Both the position numbers and the translations under genes were made by a program. This document shows, one piece after another, positions 47,029-58,782 of a stretch of 64,000 bases of DNA; the stretch's first letter is position 1; every line of letters begins with the position of its first letter. Source of the DNA: Phycomyces nitens (taxonomy: Eukaryota > Mucoromycota > Mucoromycetes > Mucorales > Phycomycetaceae). The notes beneath the pieces were generated by a model. That model was given only the letters and a program-made list of their open reading frames with translations, did no database searches and was not told the origin of the DNA. Location: the NCBI GenBank assembly GCA_022702545.1, contig JAHRBC010000001.1:5456001-5520000 (forward strand), read 5' to 3'.

Positions 47029-49878
47029 TTAATCACTGAATGAATGGGTTGGAATAACAGGCATACTTGCACGGAAGATTTGAGGTTGGCCACGCGCAGC
47101 ATTCTTGAGATTTAAATAGGCAATTGCATCGTCCTCGACAATACTGCCAAGTCCAACAATACTGGCCAGAGTGTTTCCTGTCTCAGGATCAATTATACCA
47201 GCATCAGCGCCATTCTGGAGCAAGAATTCAGCCATGGGAAACAGCCGATCTCTATCCGTTAATAATGGAGGTAAAATCCGTCTACCATACAGAAGCGCAT
47301 AATGAAGTGGATAACGCACAGTAGGATCGTCTGTTTTATCATGTCCGGTGGTGGCTGTGATGTTTGAGTTATTTCCCGAAGAAAGTATAATGGTAGGAAG
47401 GGGTATAGAGTCTTGGCTATCTCGAGAGTTCTGGCTTCCATCTTCATCACTACTCGAGTTGCGCACAGAAGCAAATGGCCAAGAACGATTGAGATCTATC
47501 CCAAGAGCCACAGCGTAGAGTGCAGCAGGAATATCGTCATTATCGATTGCTTCGAATAAAAGGGTGTTTAGGTCTTTGTGGGTGTGGTATACAAACGCCT
47601 TTTCGACATATTTTTGCTGAATGTACTTTAATTTAAAGTCGCGTGTATCATTTGGAACAGGTCGTCTTAATTCATCAACTTCGTCTGTGGTCAAGCCTTC
47701 GTCGTCAGCTGTAGTCAATGTCTTTTTGGGATCCCAGACAGCATTGGACCGCGCATTGCCGATAGAACGCAGCAATTCGACTATATCAGGTGTATAGGAA
47801 GCACTGTCCAGGGTGAGAGATCGTACTTTAGATATATGGGTTCCAAGACTTCGATGGATTCCAGAGCATTCAATACACAACAAGATCCCGAGATTGAGTG
47901 AGCACCATTCTGGATTCCGTTCTCCACAATCGGCGCAGAGTATATTGGATCGATCTTCTCTCAGAGTAGTCAGTAGTTTTGTATTGACGGTAGCATCTGG
48001 ACTTGGCGAAAATTCGTATTGGCCGACTGCGCCAGAGTTCTTGGCAATGTGGCCATGGCCAGTACTATAGTTGCCATTACTAGTGAAGCTGAACCCAGAC
48101 CACCTGGACCGTTCTTGATGGGTAGGAGCAGCAAGAGACTCTCCACCGTCACTCGAAAATCCACTTTCGTGCTGTTGCTGTTGTTGTTGCTGCTGCTGCT
48201 GAGACTTTTTTGAAGTGTCTTTACCTGCCAAACCACGACGAATTGCTTTACTAAGAGACCGACCATGCCCCTTCTTTGGTGATTGGTCATTATTATTGGC
48301 TTCTTCCTCCTTGATCAAGTGGTCTGTTTATAAAGAATAATGTAATATTTATATTTATATTTATACATTTGTAAATATATTTCTGGTTGTGAGCATGGTA
48401 TACTTGTAAGAATCAATTTAGCTTACCCTTTATAAGGTTAACAGAACTTCCGGTGCCATTGAGAAGACTTTCGATTGCATTTCGAATTGTTGCCATCCAG
48501 CTCATCATTTCCTCTTGAGAAATGGCCTGATACATGCGTCGAAAATAGGGTGTGATGATCTCAAAGCAGAATTGCCTGTCTGCGTTACAAGCTTGTCGTA
48601 CGGTGGCATATCGTAAAGGTATAGGGTCAATGTGAGATTCGACATGACGTTTCCAATTGCTGTATTCATGTAGCTGTCCACCACTCAAGACACACCAATA
48701 TCTAGAGAGTAGTCATTAGATAGATATTCTTGGCTAACTGTGGCTTACTTGTGCCAAGTGACATTTGATCCTTTCTCGAAAGCAGTTCCTTTGGATGGTT
48801 TTGAGGTCGAGAACAGCACGCCTTCCTTTCGTCGACCACAAGCCCACAGCATATTCCGGTCTTGATTCTCTAGATCGTGAATACCTTTAAACCTGTTTTC
48901 AGCCGAGCCTGCTGATTGAGAAGGTTCGGGTAGACCAGGGTCGGTTGAAATGGGAGTTTCTTCGACATCGCTTACATTTTCACTCGCCCTTATTGAAGTC
49001 CGTTTAAGTTGAGCCTGCTCCTTCATGTACTCTGTTTTTAGCATGTCTTTTACATGCTGGTTGTGGCGAGTGAGCATGGTGCGTCTCTTTTCACTCCTTT
49101 CTTTATAAAACGTGTCCTGCTCGCGTGCAGCCTCTTCCATTAAGCTGGCCACATTGTCAAGGGCTTCTTTATGTGGAATAACTCCCGAAGAAATGAGTTG
49201 GTAAAATGAAGATTCCTCTTGTTGGTTTCGCACCAGATTAAAGAGCATTTCTTGCTCTTTTTTACCCCCATGAAGATCGACAAGAAAATTGTAGTAATCG
49301 AATCGGATCAGATCGAATGCGCTTTGGCGTGCAATGTGTTTCTGCTCTCGTTCGGTGCGTTTCTTATCTTTGGACAAGGTTTCGGGTTTTATGCTTAGAT
49401 ATTTTGCTAGGTAGCTATAATAGTCTTTGCTGGCTTCCTCAAATCGACGTCTTTTGTACTCGGCGGTCTTGATTTCATAATCGTATCGTTTTTGAAGCGG
49501 ATCGAGAATGATGTCCCGCATACTTTGCTGGAGACGAAGACGCTGTTCATACAGGATTCCCCAGGTGCGGTCCATGTAATCTGTGAGGGGTGGTGTGGCG
49601 GAGGGGATATCACGGAGAGCGTCGAGAAAGTGAGTGTCGGCATCCATAAGAGCCTGCTGTGCTTCTACCGAGGCTATAGCGGTCTTGAGGATACGTTTGG
49701 TGCTTGCTTTGAGCGCACTGGTTTTATTTTCGAGCTGTTTGATAGTTGCGCGGAAAAGAGGGCCGTCTTCGAGATCCTGGTCATCTGTATATGTTTTTGT
49801 GGCAGAGATGGGAGGTGAGTCTTCATTGAATGCAGGCACTGGAGTGGTCTGCAATGGCCTCATTTCCGGATCTGCCAT
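47029..49878 (-). CDS. BAR-PH-ArfGAP-ankyrin protein (ACAP/Csx2-like)
   Basis: Arf GTPase-activating protein that senses curved membrane through its BAR domain. Three exons (49878-48749, 48701-48427, 48323-47029) give 899 aa. The BAR domain (about 45-290) contains LTDYMDRTWGILYEQRLRLQ. The PH domain spans WHKYWCVLSGGQLHEY to SWMATIRNAIESLL. A linker holds a ten-residue polyglutamine tract. The ArfGAP finger is complete (CADC, x16, CIECSGIHRSLGTH) with the catalytic Arg. Ankyrin repeats are near the C-terminus (YPLHYALLYGRRILP, AEFLLQNGADAGI). It lies in tandem with its divergent paralogue. Met at 49893 is an alternative start. Confidence 0.93.
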
Positions 49879-50503
49879 TGTGATGGAGAGCAAGAAGAGG
49901 AAGGAGAATATATACGAGAAAGAGAAAGGGAGAAAAGGGTAATATACATATTATATACACATGAAATAATCTATATATATTAATATATATAAATATATAT
50001 ATAAAATATAAAATATAAAAATATATAAAATATATATTTATACATATTAATATTATTTTCTGGTATGTTTTTTTTATATCTTATTTTATTTTATTTTTAT
50101 TATTAGAATATATTAATGTATAAATTCTATATTTCATTATGTCCAAACAATAGCATTTTCCATGTGTAAATTTGATTATTGTCAATAGCTTAAATGAAGT
50201 CTGTACTTCTTTAATATTGCCATCTTATTTGCTATTGTTCAGTCATATTCTTGGAACACAAATCTTATTTCATGGAACGTGGATTTAATTTAAAATTGCA
50301 CAAAAATCATCAAAAAGTATCCAATGGCATGGATTGTGGACACAAAAGGCCTTTATATAGATGATGAATGTTGTGATAATTTTTATAAAAGATGTATGTA
50401 GAGAGCGTAAAAGAAATAAGATGAAAAAAAAAGAATGTCTAGATGTTATATTGTAGCTCGGATATTTATACACACATTAATATAGTATTGTATATAACTT
50501 AAA
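49879..50503. other. very AT-rich intergenic region
   Basis: A dense TA/TAAA tract (about 49960-50060) and no coding character. Confidence 0.5.
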
Positions 50504-53272
50504 CTACAGGTTGGCAGACGCATTTTCCTTGATCAAGTTGAGTGCACTTCCCTTCTTGAACCATTGGATCTGATCGTGGCTCATGGTGTGCTTGGCATCG
50601 ATTGTGAACTTGGTGCCGTCCTCCTTGGTCACAATAAGCTGTACGGGCTTCTCGGGAGCAATGTCTGCTACACCCACAGTCTCGATTACATCACCACCAG
50701 ACACCTTTTCCCAATCGGCTTCATTGGCAAATGTGAGAGGCAGGACACCCTGCTTCTTGAGGTTAGTTTCGTGAATACGAGCAAATGAACGGGACACGAT
50801 CAGAGGGCAGCCAAGGTAGCGGACCTGAAGAGCAGCGTGCTCGCGTGCAGATCCCTCGCCATAGTTGTGCTATATACATTAATGGGTTTAATACCTCGGC
50901 CTACAAATCCTTACTTCATACTCACATCAGCCACGACCATCCAAGGCATATTCTGACGCTTGTAGCTCTTTGCAACCTCGGGAAGGGCATCCTCCTTGTT
51001 TGTTGTCACATCACGGACCATGTTGATTTTCTGGTTGTCAGCGTTCAAGGCACCAATCAAGGTGTTCTCGGCAATGTTCTCCAAATGTCCCTTGTACTTG
51101 AGCCAGGGTCCAGCAGCAGAGATGTGATCTGTTGTACACTTTCCTTGGACCTTTACCAACACACGCACATTCTTGAACTCCTCTCCATTCCAGGGCTCAA
51201 ATGCGTCGAGCACTTGAAGACGGCTAGACTCGGGAGACACAGCAATCTCAACACTGGGGTCAGGTGTAGGTGTAGGCGATGGAGGCTCATAGGTAGCACG
51301 TCCAGCCTCAAAACCAAGGTTAGGAAGATCGTCTCCATGTGGTGGCTTGAACTGGAAAGGCTTGCCATCCTTGTCCAGCAAGGAATCAGTCATGGGGTTA
51401 AAGCTCAATTTACCGGCGAATGCCATGGCAGTGACGATCTTATTGAATAGCCTCGGGTCATTAGTATCCTACCCTTCATTCCAATCTAGACTTGTTTTCC
51501 TCACCTCTGGGGCAGCCAAGAAGTTCATTGTGTTTGGGTTACCATCGTTACGGCTGCGGAAATTACGGTTGAAAGATGTCAGAATGGCATTCTCAGGGGC
51601 GTTCTTTTCTAAATCAGTCCGGTTCCACTACAAGTAGACAAACATGAGTTTGGCTTTCTACCATGTCGTATTCAGAATCACACTCACTTGACCAATACAG
51701 GGACCACATGCGTTGGCAAGGACTTGAGCACCAGCCTTCTCAAATACAGCTTGCTGTCCATCACGTTCAATGGTTGCTCTGATCTGCTCTGATCCTGGAG
51801 TGACCAAGAAGTTGGATTTTACCGAGACACCTGCATCAGAAGCCTGCTGGACAATAGATGCTGCACGGGACATGTCCTGGTAAGAAGAGTTTGTGCAACT
51901 TCCAATCAAGCCTGCAGACAATTCATCCTTCCAGCCATTCTCTTCAATGAAGCTCTTGAACTTGCTCAGAGGAGTGCTGAGATCGGGTGTGAAGGGGCCG
52001 TTGATGTGAGGCTCGACTGAAGAGAGGTCGATCTCAATCACCTTGTCGTACTCGCAGTGCTCGTCAGCACGCAAAAAGTTGGCATTGGCATCAGCAGCCT
52101 TGGCAACCTCTGTACGGCCAGTGGCTCCAAGGTAAGAGCGCATGCGGTGAGTGTAGGGGAACAAGGAAGTTGTGGCTCCAACCTATAAATCAATTTGTTT
52201 AGCTTTGAACCATATATATATAGTGTGTGTATGTCCTTACCTCTGCACCCATGTTGCACATTGTTGCCATGCCAGTGCAGGACAAGGCATCGACACCTTC
52301 ACCAAAGTATTCAATGATGTGACCGGTACCACCGCGGACAGTCAATTGGCCTGCCAACTGGAGGATCACGTCTTTGGGGCTGGTCCATGGATGAAGCTGA
52401 CCAGTCAACTTTACACCAATAACCTTGGGAGCCTTGAGTTCCCAGGGAATAGCAGCCATGGCATCCACAGCATCGGCACCACCGACACCAATGGCAATCA
52501 TACCCAAACCACCAGCATTGGGGGTGTGAGAATCAGTACCGAGCATCAGACCACCAGGAGCTGCATAGTTCTCCAAAACGATCTGGTGAATGATACCACT
52601 TCCAGGCTTCCAGAAAGCAACACCGTACTTTTGGGCAGAGCTCTGGAGAAAGTCAAAGATCTCCTTGTTGTTGGCAATCGAAGACACGACGTCCTTGTCA
52701 GCACCCTCGTGGGCCACGATCAAATGGTCGCAGTGAATAGAAGAAGGCACGGCAGTGGTCTTCATTCCAGAGAGCATGAACTGCAAAATAGCCATCTGAG
52801 CAGAAGCGTCTATAAAAAGTGTTGAGTACTCGGGACTTTTCTGGTGTGAGGTTTACCTTGCATGGCAACGCGATCTATAGTGATGGTATGGACATTAGGG
52901 ATTGCTGTCAATCTATGGCAAATGTAGGTCGCTTACCAGGAGACAGCTTGAGGTAGGTCTCACCACGGACAGGGATGGTCTCTTCAGGGTTAGTGAGATG
53001 GGAATAGACAATCTTCTCGGCCAAAGTGAGAGGACGGTTGTTGAGGATACGCTGGACAACACTCAGGTTCTTTGTGAGTTTGGCGTATGGAGGAGTGATT
53101 GAGCTGCAGTCCTTTTCAGTGACAGGGTTCTTGACAGTAGCAAAGGATCTTGTTGCCATTGAGGTGTGGGCAGACCGAGATAGTCTGGCAAACTACAATG
53201 CCTGTTAGGACTGGTTAGGCTAGATTGAGGTGTTACCTGTCTGGCACTCTGGGCCAAGTATGCAGTGACCAT
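50504..53272 (-). CDS. ACO1: aconitate hydratase, mitochondrial
   Basis: Interconverts citrate and isocitrate in the TCA cycle with a [4Fe-4S] cluster. Eight exons (53272-53237, 53192-52937, 52874-52857, 52809-52241, 52182-51688, 51627-51505, 51438-50926, 50869-50504) give 791 aa. The N-terminus is a presequence ([20 protein letters not shown]). Cluster ligands lie in [14 protein letters not shown] and [10 protein letters not shown]. Substrate-site blocks include [27 protein letters not shown] and [12 protein letters not shown], and the swivel domain has [14 protein letters not shown] and [16 protein letters not shown]. Exon 3 is only 18 nt. Atm1 and Yhm2 in this window serve the same cofactor and metabolite network. 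Confidence 0.97.
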
Positions 53273-53962
53273 TGTAAAGGGTTGGGAAAGAGAGGGGGAT
53301 TAAAGAGGAAGAAGAAGAAGTCTAAAATCTGGATTCTGGTTTGCTTTTTTTATATTTGTTTGTATTCCTTTTCCGCAAGATAATTGTGTGTGTATATATA
53401 TAATTATATATATCTACAAAGCATAAATATTTATTCATTTTTGATTGACAGGCCCACTAATGCTTGTCTCCCACACACATCCTGATGGTGAAACCAAAGC
53501 AGATCATCTCAATTCGATTACCAGATCGGGTATGTCGGAGATGGAGACAAATAAAAATAAAATAAAGAGGCAATTGTAAAAGAATTTAGACCATCAAAAT
53601 GAAACAGAGATGATTTATATATACAAATATTTTATGAATATTTGATTTTTATATATTTTGTACTTGTCAAGAATATATACAATATAATACGTATAGTGTC
53701 ATGTCATTCTTTGTGAGTGATTGGGCAAGATAAGAAAAAATGTATCTTTTTCTTTTTTGTTGTTGTTGTTGTTGTTGCCAAAGGGTAGAATGTAGGATGA
53801 AGAGAAGAAGAAGTAAAGAAAGAAGAAGAAAGAAGAAGTAAAGTAATTTATGAGTTTTTATACTTTTTTCCCCTTTTTTAAATATATATAGAAAAAAGGA
53901 ACAATGATAAAGAGTGGGCGTGAAGGATAAAGGTGTTGTTGTTTTTTCTTTAAAAAAAAGGT
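53273..53962. other. intergenic, no gene seen
   Basis: Contains GTT and AAG repeats (about 53757-53775 and 53800-53838) and T/A-rich tracts that could be 3' regions of the kinase gene. Confidence 0.45.
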
Positions 53963-56820
53963 TCATGCTTTAGATTCAGTGTCTTCGGATAGCGACATTG
54001 GCGCAGAAGTTGACGGTGCAGAAGTAGGTGGAGCATTGGACCGTGGCTTGGGATGTCCGTTCTGAGAACTAGAAGCTGCGGCTGCAATTGCTGCAGCTTT
54101 TTGACGTTTGCGTTGCTTGGACTCAAACTCATGCCAATCGCCATTAACATCTAATAAACTGTCGATATATCCATCATTAGACACTCAATAAATATCCTGC
54201 CAGCCATTAATCCATGCTTACTTTGCTGGTGGTTCTGGTGCAGGTTCTTCAGTCTTGAGATAATCAAATTCAAGTGCTTCAGCAGCCGTGGGCCGCTTTT
54301 GTGGGTCCATGGACAATAGAGCCTCGGATAATTCCAACGCACCAGGCGAAAGTAGACTTTGAACATGGTTTCAATACAGATAATATCCCAGACCATTCAG
54401 GCTTACCTTGCATAGGTTTCTTTAAATCGATTTGGATGTTGTTCCTTGGGTCGAATAAGTTCATACCATGGTAATTTAGTGACAGTTGGCCATGTTTCTA
54501 CTGTAGGTGTTCCCATGGTCTTATAAATACAATCCAATTGAGAGATCTCATCAGATCCATTAAATGATGGTCTTCCTGTAAAAAACTCGAGCATAATACA
54601 TCTAAGATTCTCGAGTCAATAAATATCCCAAGTATTCTTGGCACCCTACCCTACGCTCCATATATCAACAGCTGGTCCATAAGCTGTTGCACCCAACAGC
54701 AGTTCTGGGGGACGATACCATAATGTAATGACTCGGTTGGTATAATCATGGGTCCTATTCTTTTGGAACACTCTAGCAAGCCCAAAATCCGCAATCTTCA
54801 ATTCGCCCTTGTTGTTTATCAACAGATTGGATCCTTCAAGGTATGAATTATTAATTCACCGTTGAATTACCAATGTATAGCATAGCTCTAATTACCTTTG
54901 ATATCACGGTGCAAAATACCCATGTGATGAATATAAGCAAGACCTTCCAACATTTGCTTCACGAGTGATTTTGCATGGGAGGCCTGGAATTTGAAATTAG
55001 GATGTCCCAATATTCCTGCCAAGTCATGGTCCATATATTCAAGAACCATATAGACAGACCCTAAGTTCCCATTGTTCCATCAGAATCTCAAGGGACATTG
55101 CATGTATAGTTTTAGCCTGGTTTACCTTTGGCAACCATAATCTGTTGCAATTCAATGATTCTCTCGTGTTTCAATTCTTGCAATAATTTGATTTCTCTCA
55201 TTGCAGTAATAGGAAACTTGTTTTTGGGAATGTCAGTCAGTCAGTTATACACAATCGATATCATATCTACACAGAACAACCCTCTTTTTTTTTTTTACAA
55301 CTCACCCCGTCTTTTTCAGTCTTCATCCGGATCCTCTTTAATGCCATTAGATGCCCAGTCTTGCAATTCTTGGCTTTATAGACCTTGCTATAAATTATCC
55401 GGATTAATTATACTTGCCACCATTTTCCTAGAAATACTTACCCATAAGTTCCTTCTCCAATCTGTCCAATCTTTTCAAATAAAGATGCAGGATTTTCTTC
55501 AGTCTGAAAAGGGTATCCAACATCATCCAGTACTTCCTCAGGAACACCTCCGATTGAGCCGGAAAAGACCTGGCGTGCCGACTTGCTCCCAGAACCATCT
55601 GGCCGTCCCATATCTACATCGGCTGGTTTGGAATTCTGCAAGGCTGTGGTCTGGATAGAGTGTAGTTTTCCAGATGATGACGATGATTGAGGTCCAGATG
55701 GAACAGTGCCCGCATTTGTACCTGAGCTTGCGGCTGGCAAGGTTGTCTGTGGAGGTGGAGGTGGAGGAGGTGGGGGAGGAGCAGGTGTGGTGTAATATGA
55801 AGCCTGTTCTGCTGTTGTGGAATATCCATGGTAATAAGTACCGTCCTGAGATTGGCCATAATATGCTGCATAGTACTGCTGGTATTGCTCACTTGTCATA
55901 TTAGCGTAATGTGCATTAGCTCCAGTATACTCTGACCATCCAGCAGCATTGGCGTCATAATAAGTCCATGCCTGTTGTTGAGATGTCTGGTAAAACGCTG
56001 CAGGAGCTGTTGGTGGACCAGCAGAAGTGGAAGCAGGAGTGACAGACGATGATGAGGATGAGGTGGCAGGTAAGGCAGGAGTAGCTGATGAAGTTGTGGC
56101 TGCTGCGTTGGAAGTAGAAGAAGCATTGGTTGTCCCAGCAGAACCAGAGGAAGTATTTGTTCCACTGCGACCATTGGAAGCACTTGCTCTGGACCCACCC
56201 CTTGCCCCTGACCCACCTACGCTGCTGGCTGGCAATGATGCTGCAGAGGACAATGGTATACTAGACGCAACAGATGTTCCAGAAGATGTTATTGCTGCCG
56301 ACGTTGACGGTGCACTGTCTGCTTTTGGTCCCAGGGGTGGTGCATTTGAGCGTGAAGAATGGCTACTGCTGTGTTCGTGTTTGCTGTGGCTGCTATGACT
56401 ACTGTATTCCTTGTCTCGTCGATGGTAATCATTGTACGATCGTGATTTCCGACTACTGCTACTCTTCTCATTCCGGTCTCTACTCGATCGTCGAGAGTAT
56501 GACCGATGTCTGTCGTAGTATTGTGAATCTCTTCCTCGTGAACGACTTCTACTTTCGTAGCTATGGCGTGAACTGTCATCGTATGTCCGTCGTTTTTCGT
56601 CTCTTCCGTAACGATGATGATGCGATCGATGATGGTCATAGTCATCCCTACTTCGTTTCTCACTCGTAGACTTGCGTTCTGGACTGTATCCACGGTCAGG
56701 TGAATGGTGCGAATGGTCTTTACGATTGCGGGATGACCCTCTTTGGGATCCAGTCAAGTCCCGTTTTGACGGTTTTGACGAGCCAGACTCTCCCTGGGTG
56801 TGCGACGGTTCGTTGTCCAT
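53963..56820 (-). CDS. CTD kinase, Ctk1/Lsk1/CDK12 type
   Basis: Cyclin-dependent kinase predicted to phosphorylate Ser2 of the RNA polymerase II C-terminal domain during elongation. Eight exons (56820-55442, 55387-55306, 55216-55126, 55060-54896, 54833-54650, 54601-54407, 54356-54222, 54158-53963) give 808 aa. The first 180 residues are rich in Ser, Arg, His and Tyr, including RSRSRGR-type repeats. An Ala/Ser/Thr-rich and then Tyr/Gln-rich low-complexity zone follows, including a ten-proline run. The kinase (about 450-745) has [15 protein letters not shown], a PITAMRE helix (PITAIRE class), LHRDIKGSN, ADFGLAR, a T-loop Thr before [16 protein letters not shown], and [13 protein letters not shown]. 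The N-terminal extension resembles metazoan CDK12/13 more than yeast Ctk1. Confidence 0.93.
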
Positions 56821-57480
56821 GAAAGACGATATTGTCAATATTTATAATGATATAAAGCAAAGAATAACCGAGGAATTAAATGTGTGATTTCTGGAATTGG
56901 ACAATGAGGTTGTCAATTATTGATGATAATAATATGTTTGTATACACATGTACACTTTATATTTGTCTCTCTTTCTCTCTGTGAGTGTGTGTGTGTGTGT
57001 TTCTGTTGCGTTTATTAAGTCAGTAAAACAATCGACCACTGGCAGGATTGCTAATATATATATATATATATATATTAAATATATATATGCTATGGTTGTC
57101 CGTATAAAATACAGCTGCCGAGACAAGGCTTTCAAGGTAAAGGGTCTTGTTAAACGCGTGGCATTAAAAATATGAAAAACCAAAGATAAATCGTGACCGT
57201 TCAATACCAGACAATGACGCGCAGACTGGAATTAAATTCGAGCTTTGGCCTTTGCAAGGTCAGAAAAGGATGCAGTTATAAAGGTTTATTTAATAGATGA
57301 ATATATCTGTGTAGAATCGAGTGTTTTTGTACAGTATTTTGACGATAATTCCACAAGTCAAAAGTATAATTACAAATTGTTCTGCAGATATTATTGTATA
57401 TATATATATATATATTACCATCCACCGCCTAGAAATATAATGATCATGTCAGATTTACTTGGCTTTTATGATCTTGTACC
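56821..57480. other. intergenic with microsatellites
   Basis: (TG)n near 56987-57000, TA runs at about 57053-57074 and 57398-57414; no coding character. Confidence 0.45.
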
Positions 57481-58566
57481 CTAATTATACGTACCGTGAT
57501 GTCCTCCTTGCTGTCCTCCATGGTGACCTCCATGATGACCTGTCATGAAGCACAATTGGATTAATTGGGGGGCTTGGTATGATCCAGACACTATAACATA
57601 CCTCCAGGTGGACCATATTGGCCCTGGGGTGGTCCATATTGGCCCTGGGGTGGACCATATTGACCCTGATATTGATTATACTGTCCTTGGGGTGGTCCAT
57701 ACTGCCCTTGGGGTGGTCCATACTGCTGCTGGTTGTATCCCTTTTAACCAACCCATAAAATGAACTCGAGCGATCCTTAATGTTTTTGCTGTTTTCATTA
57801 CCTGATTATGACTTGCTCCACCAAACATTCCACTAATCATATTCATAGGAGAACTCCCACTACTATTGCCAGATGAATTTCCATGTCCACCAAATATCTT
57901 GCTGGCAGCAGCCCTATTACAATGAATAACATTGAGTATTTACAGCCCTGTCGTACAATCGCAAAATATAACTATTCCACCAATAGCTTGGCATTCCGAA
58001 AGTCAAGTATAATCTTTTCACGTGTCTTATTTGACTTTACCCAATCAATGCGCCACCTATTCCTCCACTAGCCAGTTTACCAGCCATTCCACCTAGAATA
58101 AATGACATTTGATTGGTTCAGTCTATTCATTGAGCTAGGCACAGGAAAATATTATGAAAAAGCATACCTTGCTGTTGTTGCTGATGACCACCACCTCCCA
58201 TGAATCCAGACAACATTGTTCCAAGTCCACGATCCTGTTCTCCCTGCTGTCCTTGTCCTTGTCCTTGAGGTTGTCCTTGAGGTTGTGATTGTCCTTGAGG
58301 TTGCGATTGATGTGAATAGGATGATTGAGATGGTCCTGAGCCTGCTCCACTCAGGTAACTACTGGCCTCTCCTCCACCATGGGAAGACACTGTTGGGGGA
58401 TCCCATTGGGTCTTTCCAGTTGCCGTCTCTGCAAAATAGTAACGCTGGGCATTCTGATCCCATACTGCAACCCTACATCATTATGAATAGCTTGTTTGGA
58501 AGTGTATTTTAATTACCATCCCTCTGGTACGTGTGGAGGTGGGTAATTTCCTTGTTGTTGGCTCAT
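57481..58566 (-). CDS. WW-domain protein with glycine zipper and QYGPPQG repeats
   Basis: Six exons (58566-58517, 58472-58168, 58092-58041, 57913-57802, 57740-57602, 57539-57481) give 238 aa. A WW domain fills residues about 11-42 (PEGWVAVWDQNAQRYYFAE, then KTQWDPP; both Trp and the final Pro are present) and should bind Pro-rich ligands. Ser/Gln/Gly-rich sequence with QPQG repeats follows. Next is a glycine-zipper-like stretch (GMAGKLASGGIGGALIGAAA). Then come tandem QYGPPQG heptads and a His/Gly tail with HHGG repeats. The low-complexity part looks prion-like or annexin-N-terminus-like. No enzymatic domain. The WW motif is secure; the role is unknown. Confidence 0.85.
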
Positions 58567-58782
58567 GATGATTTTACAAAATGTTCAAAAGAGAAAGAAG
58601 ATGTGTAAAGCTATAGGCAGACTTTTTTTTTCATTTTCTTAAAAAAAAACAAAAAAAAACTATTATTATATCATTATTATTATTATTATTAATGTTGAAA
58701 AGCCAAGAATTAGAGCTATTTCAAGACACGCCTAACCCCCCTAATTTGTATTCTGACTCTCGTGTACGCTTCAAGCAATAAA

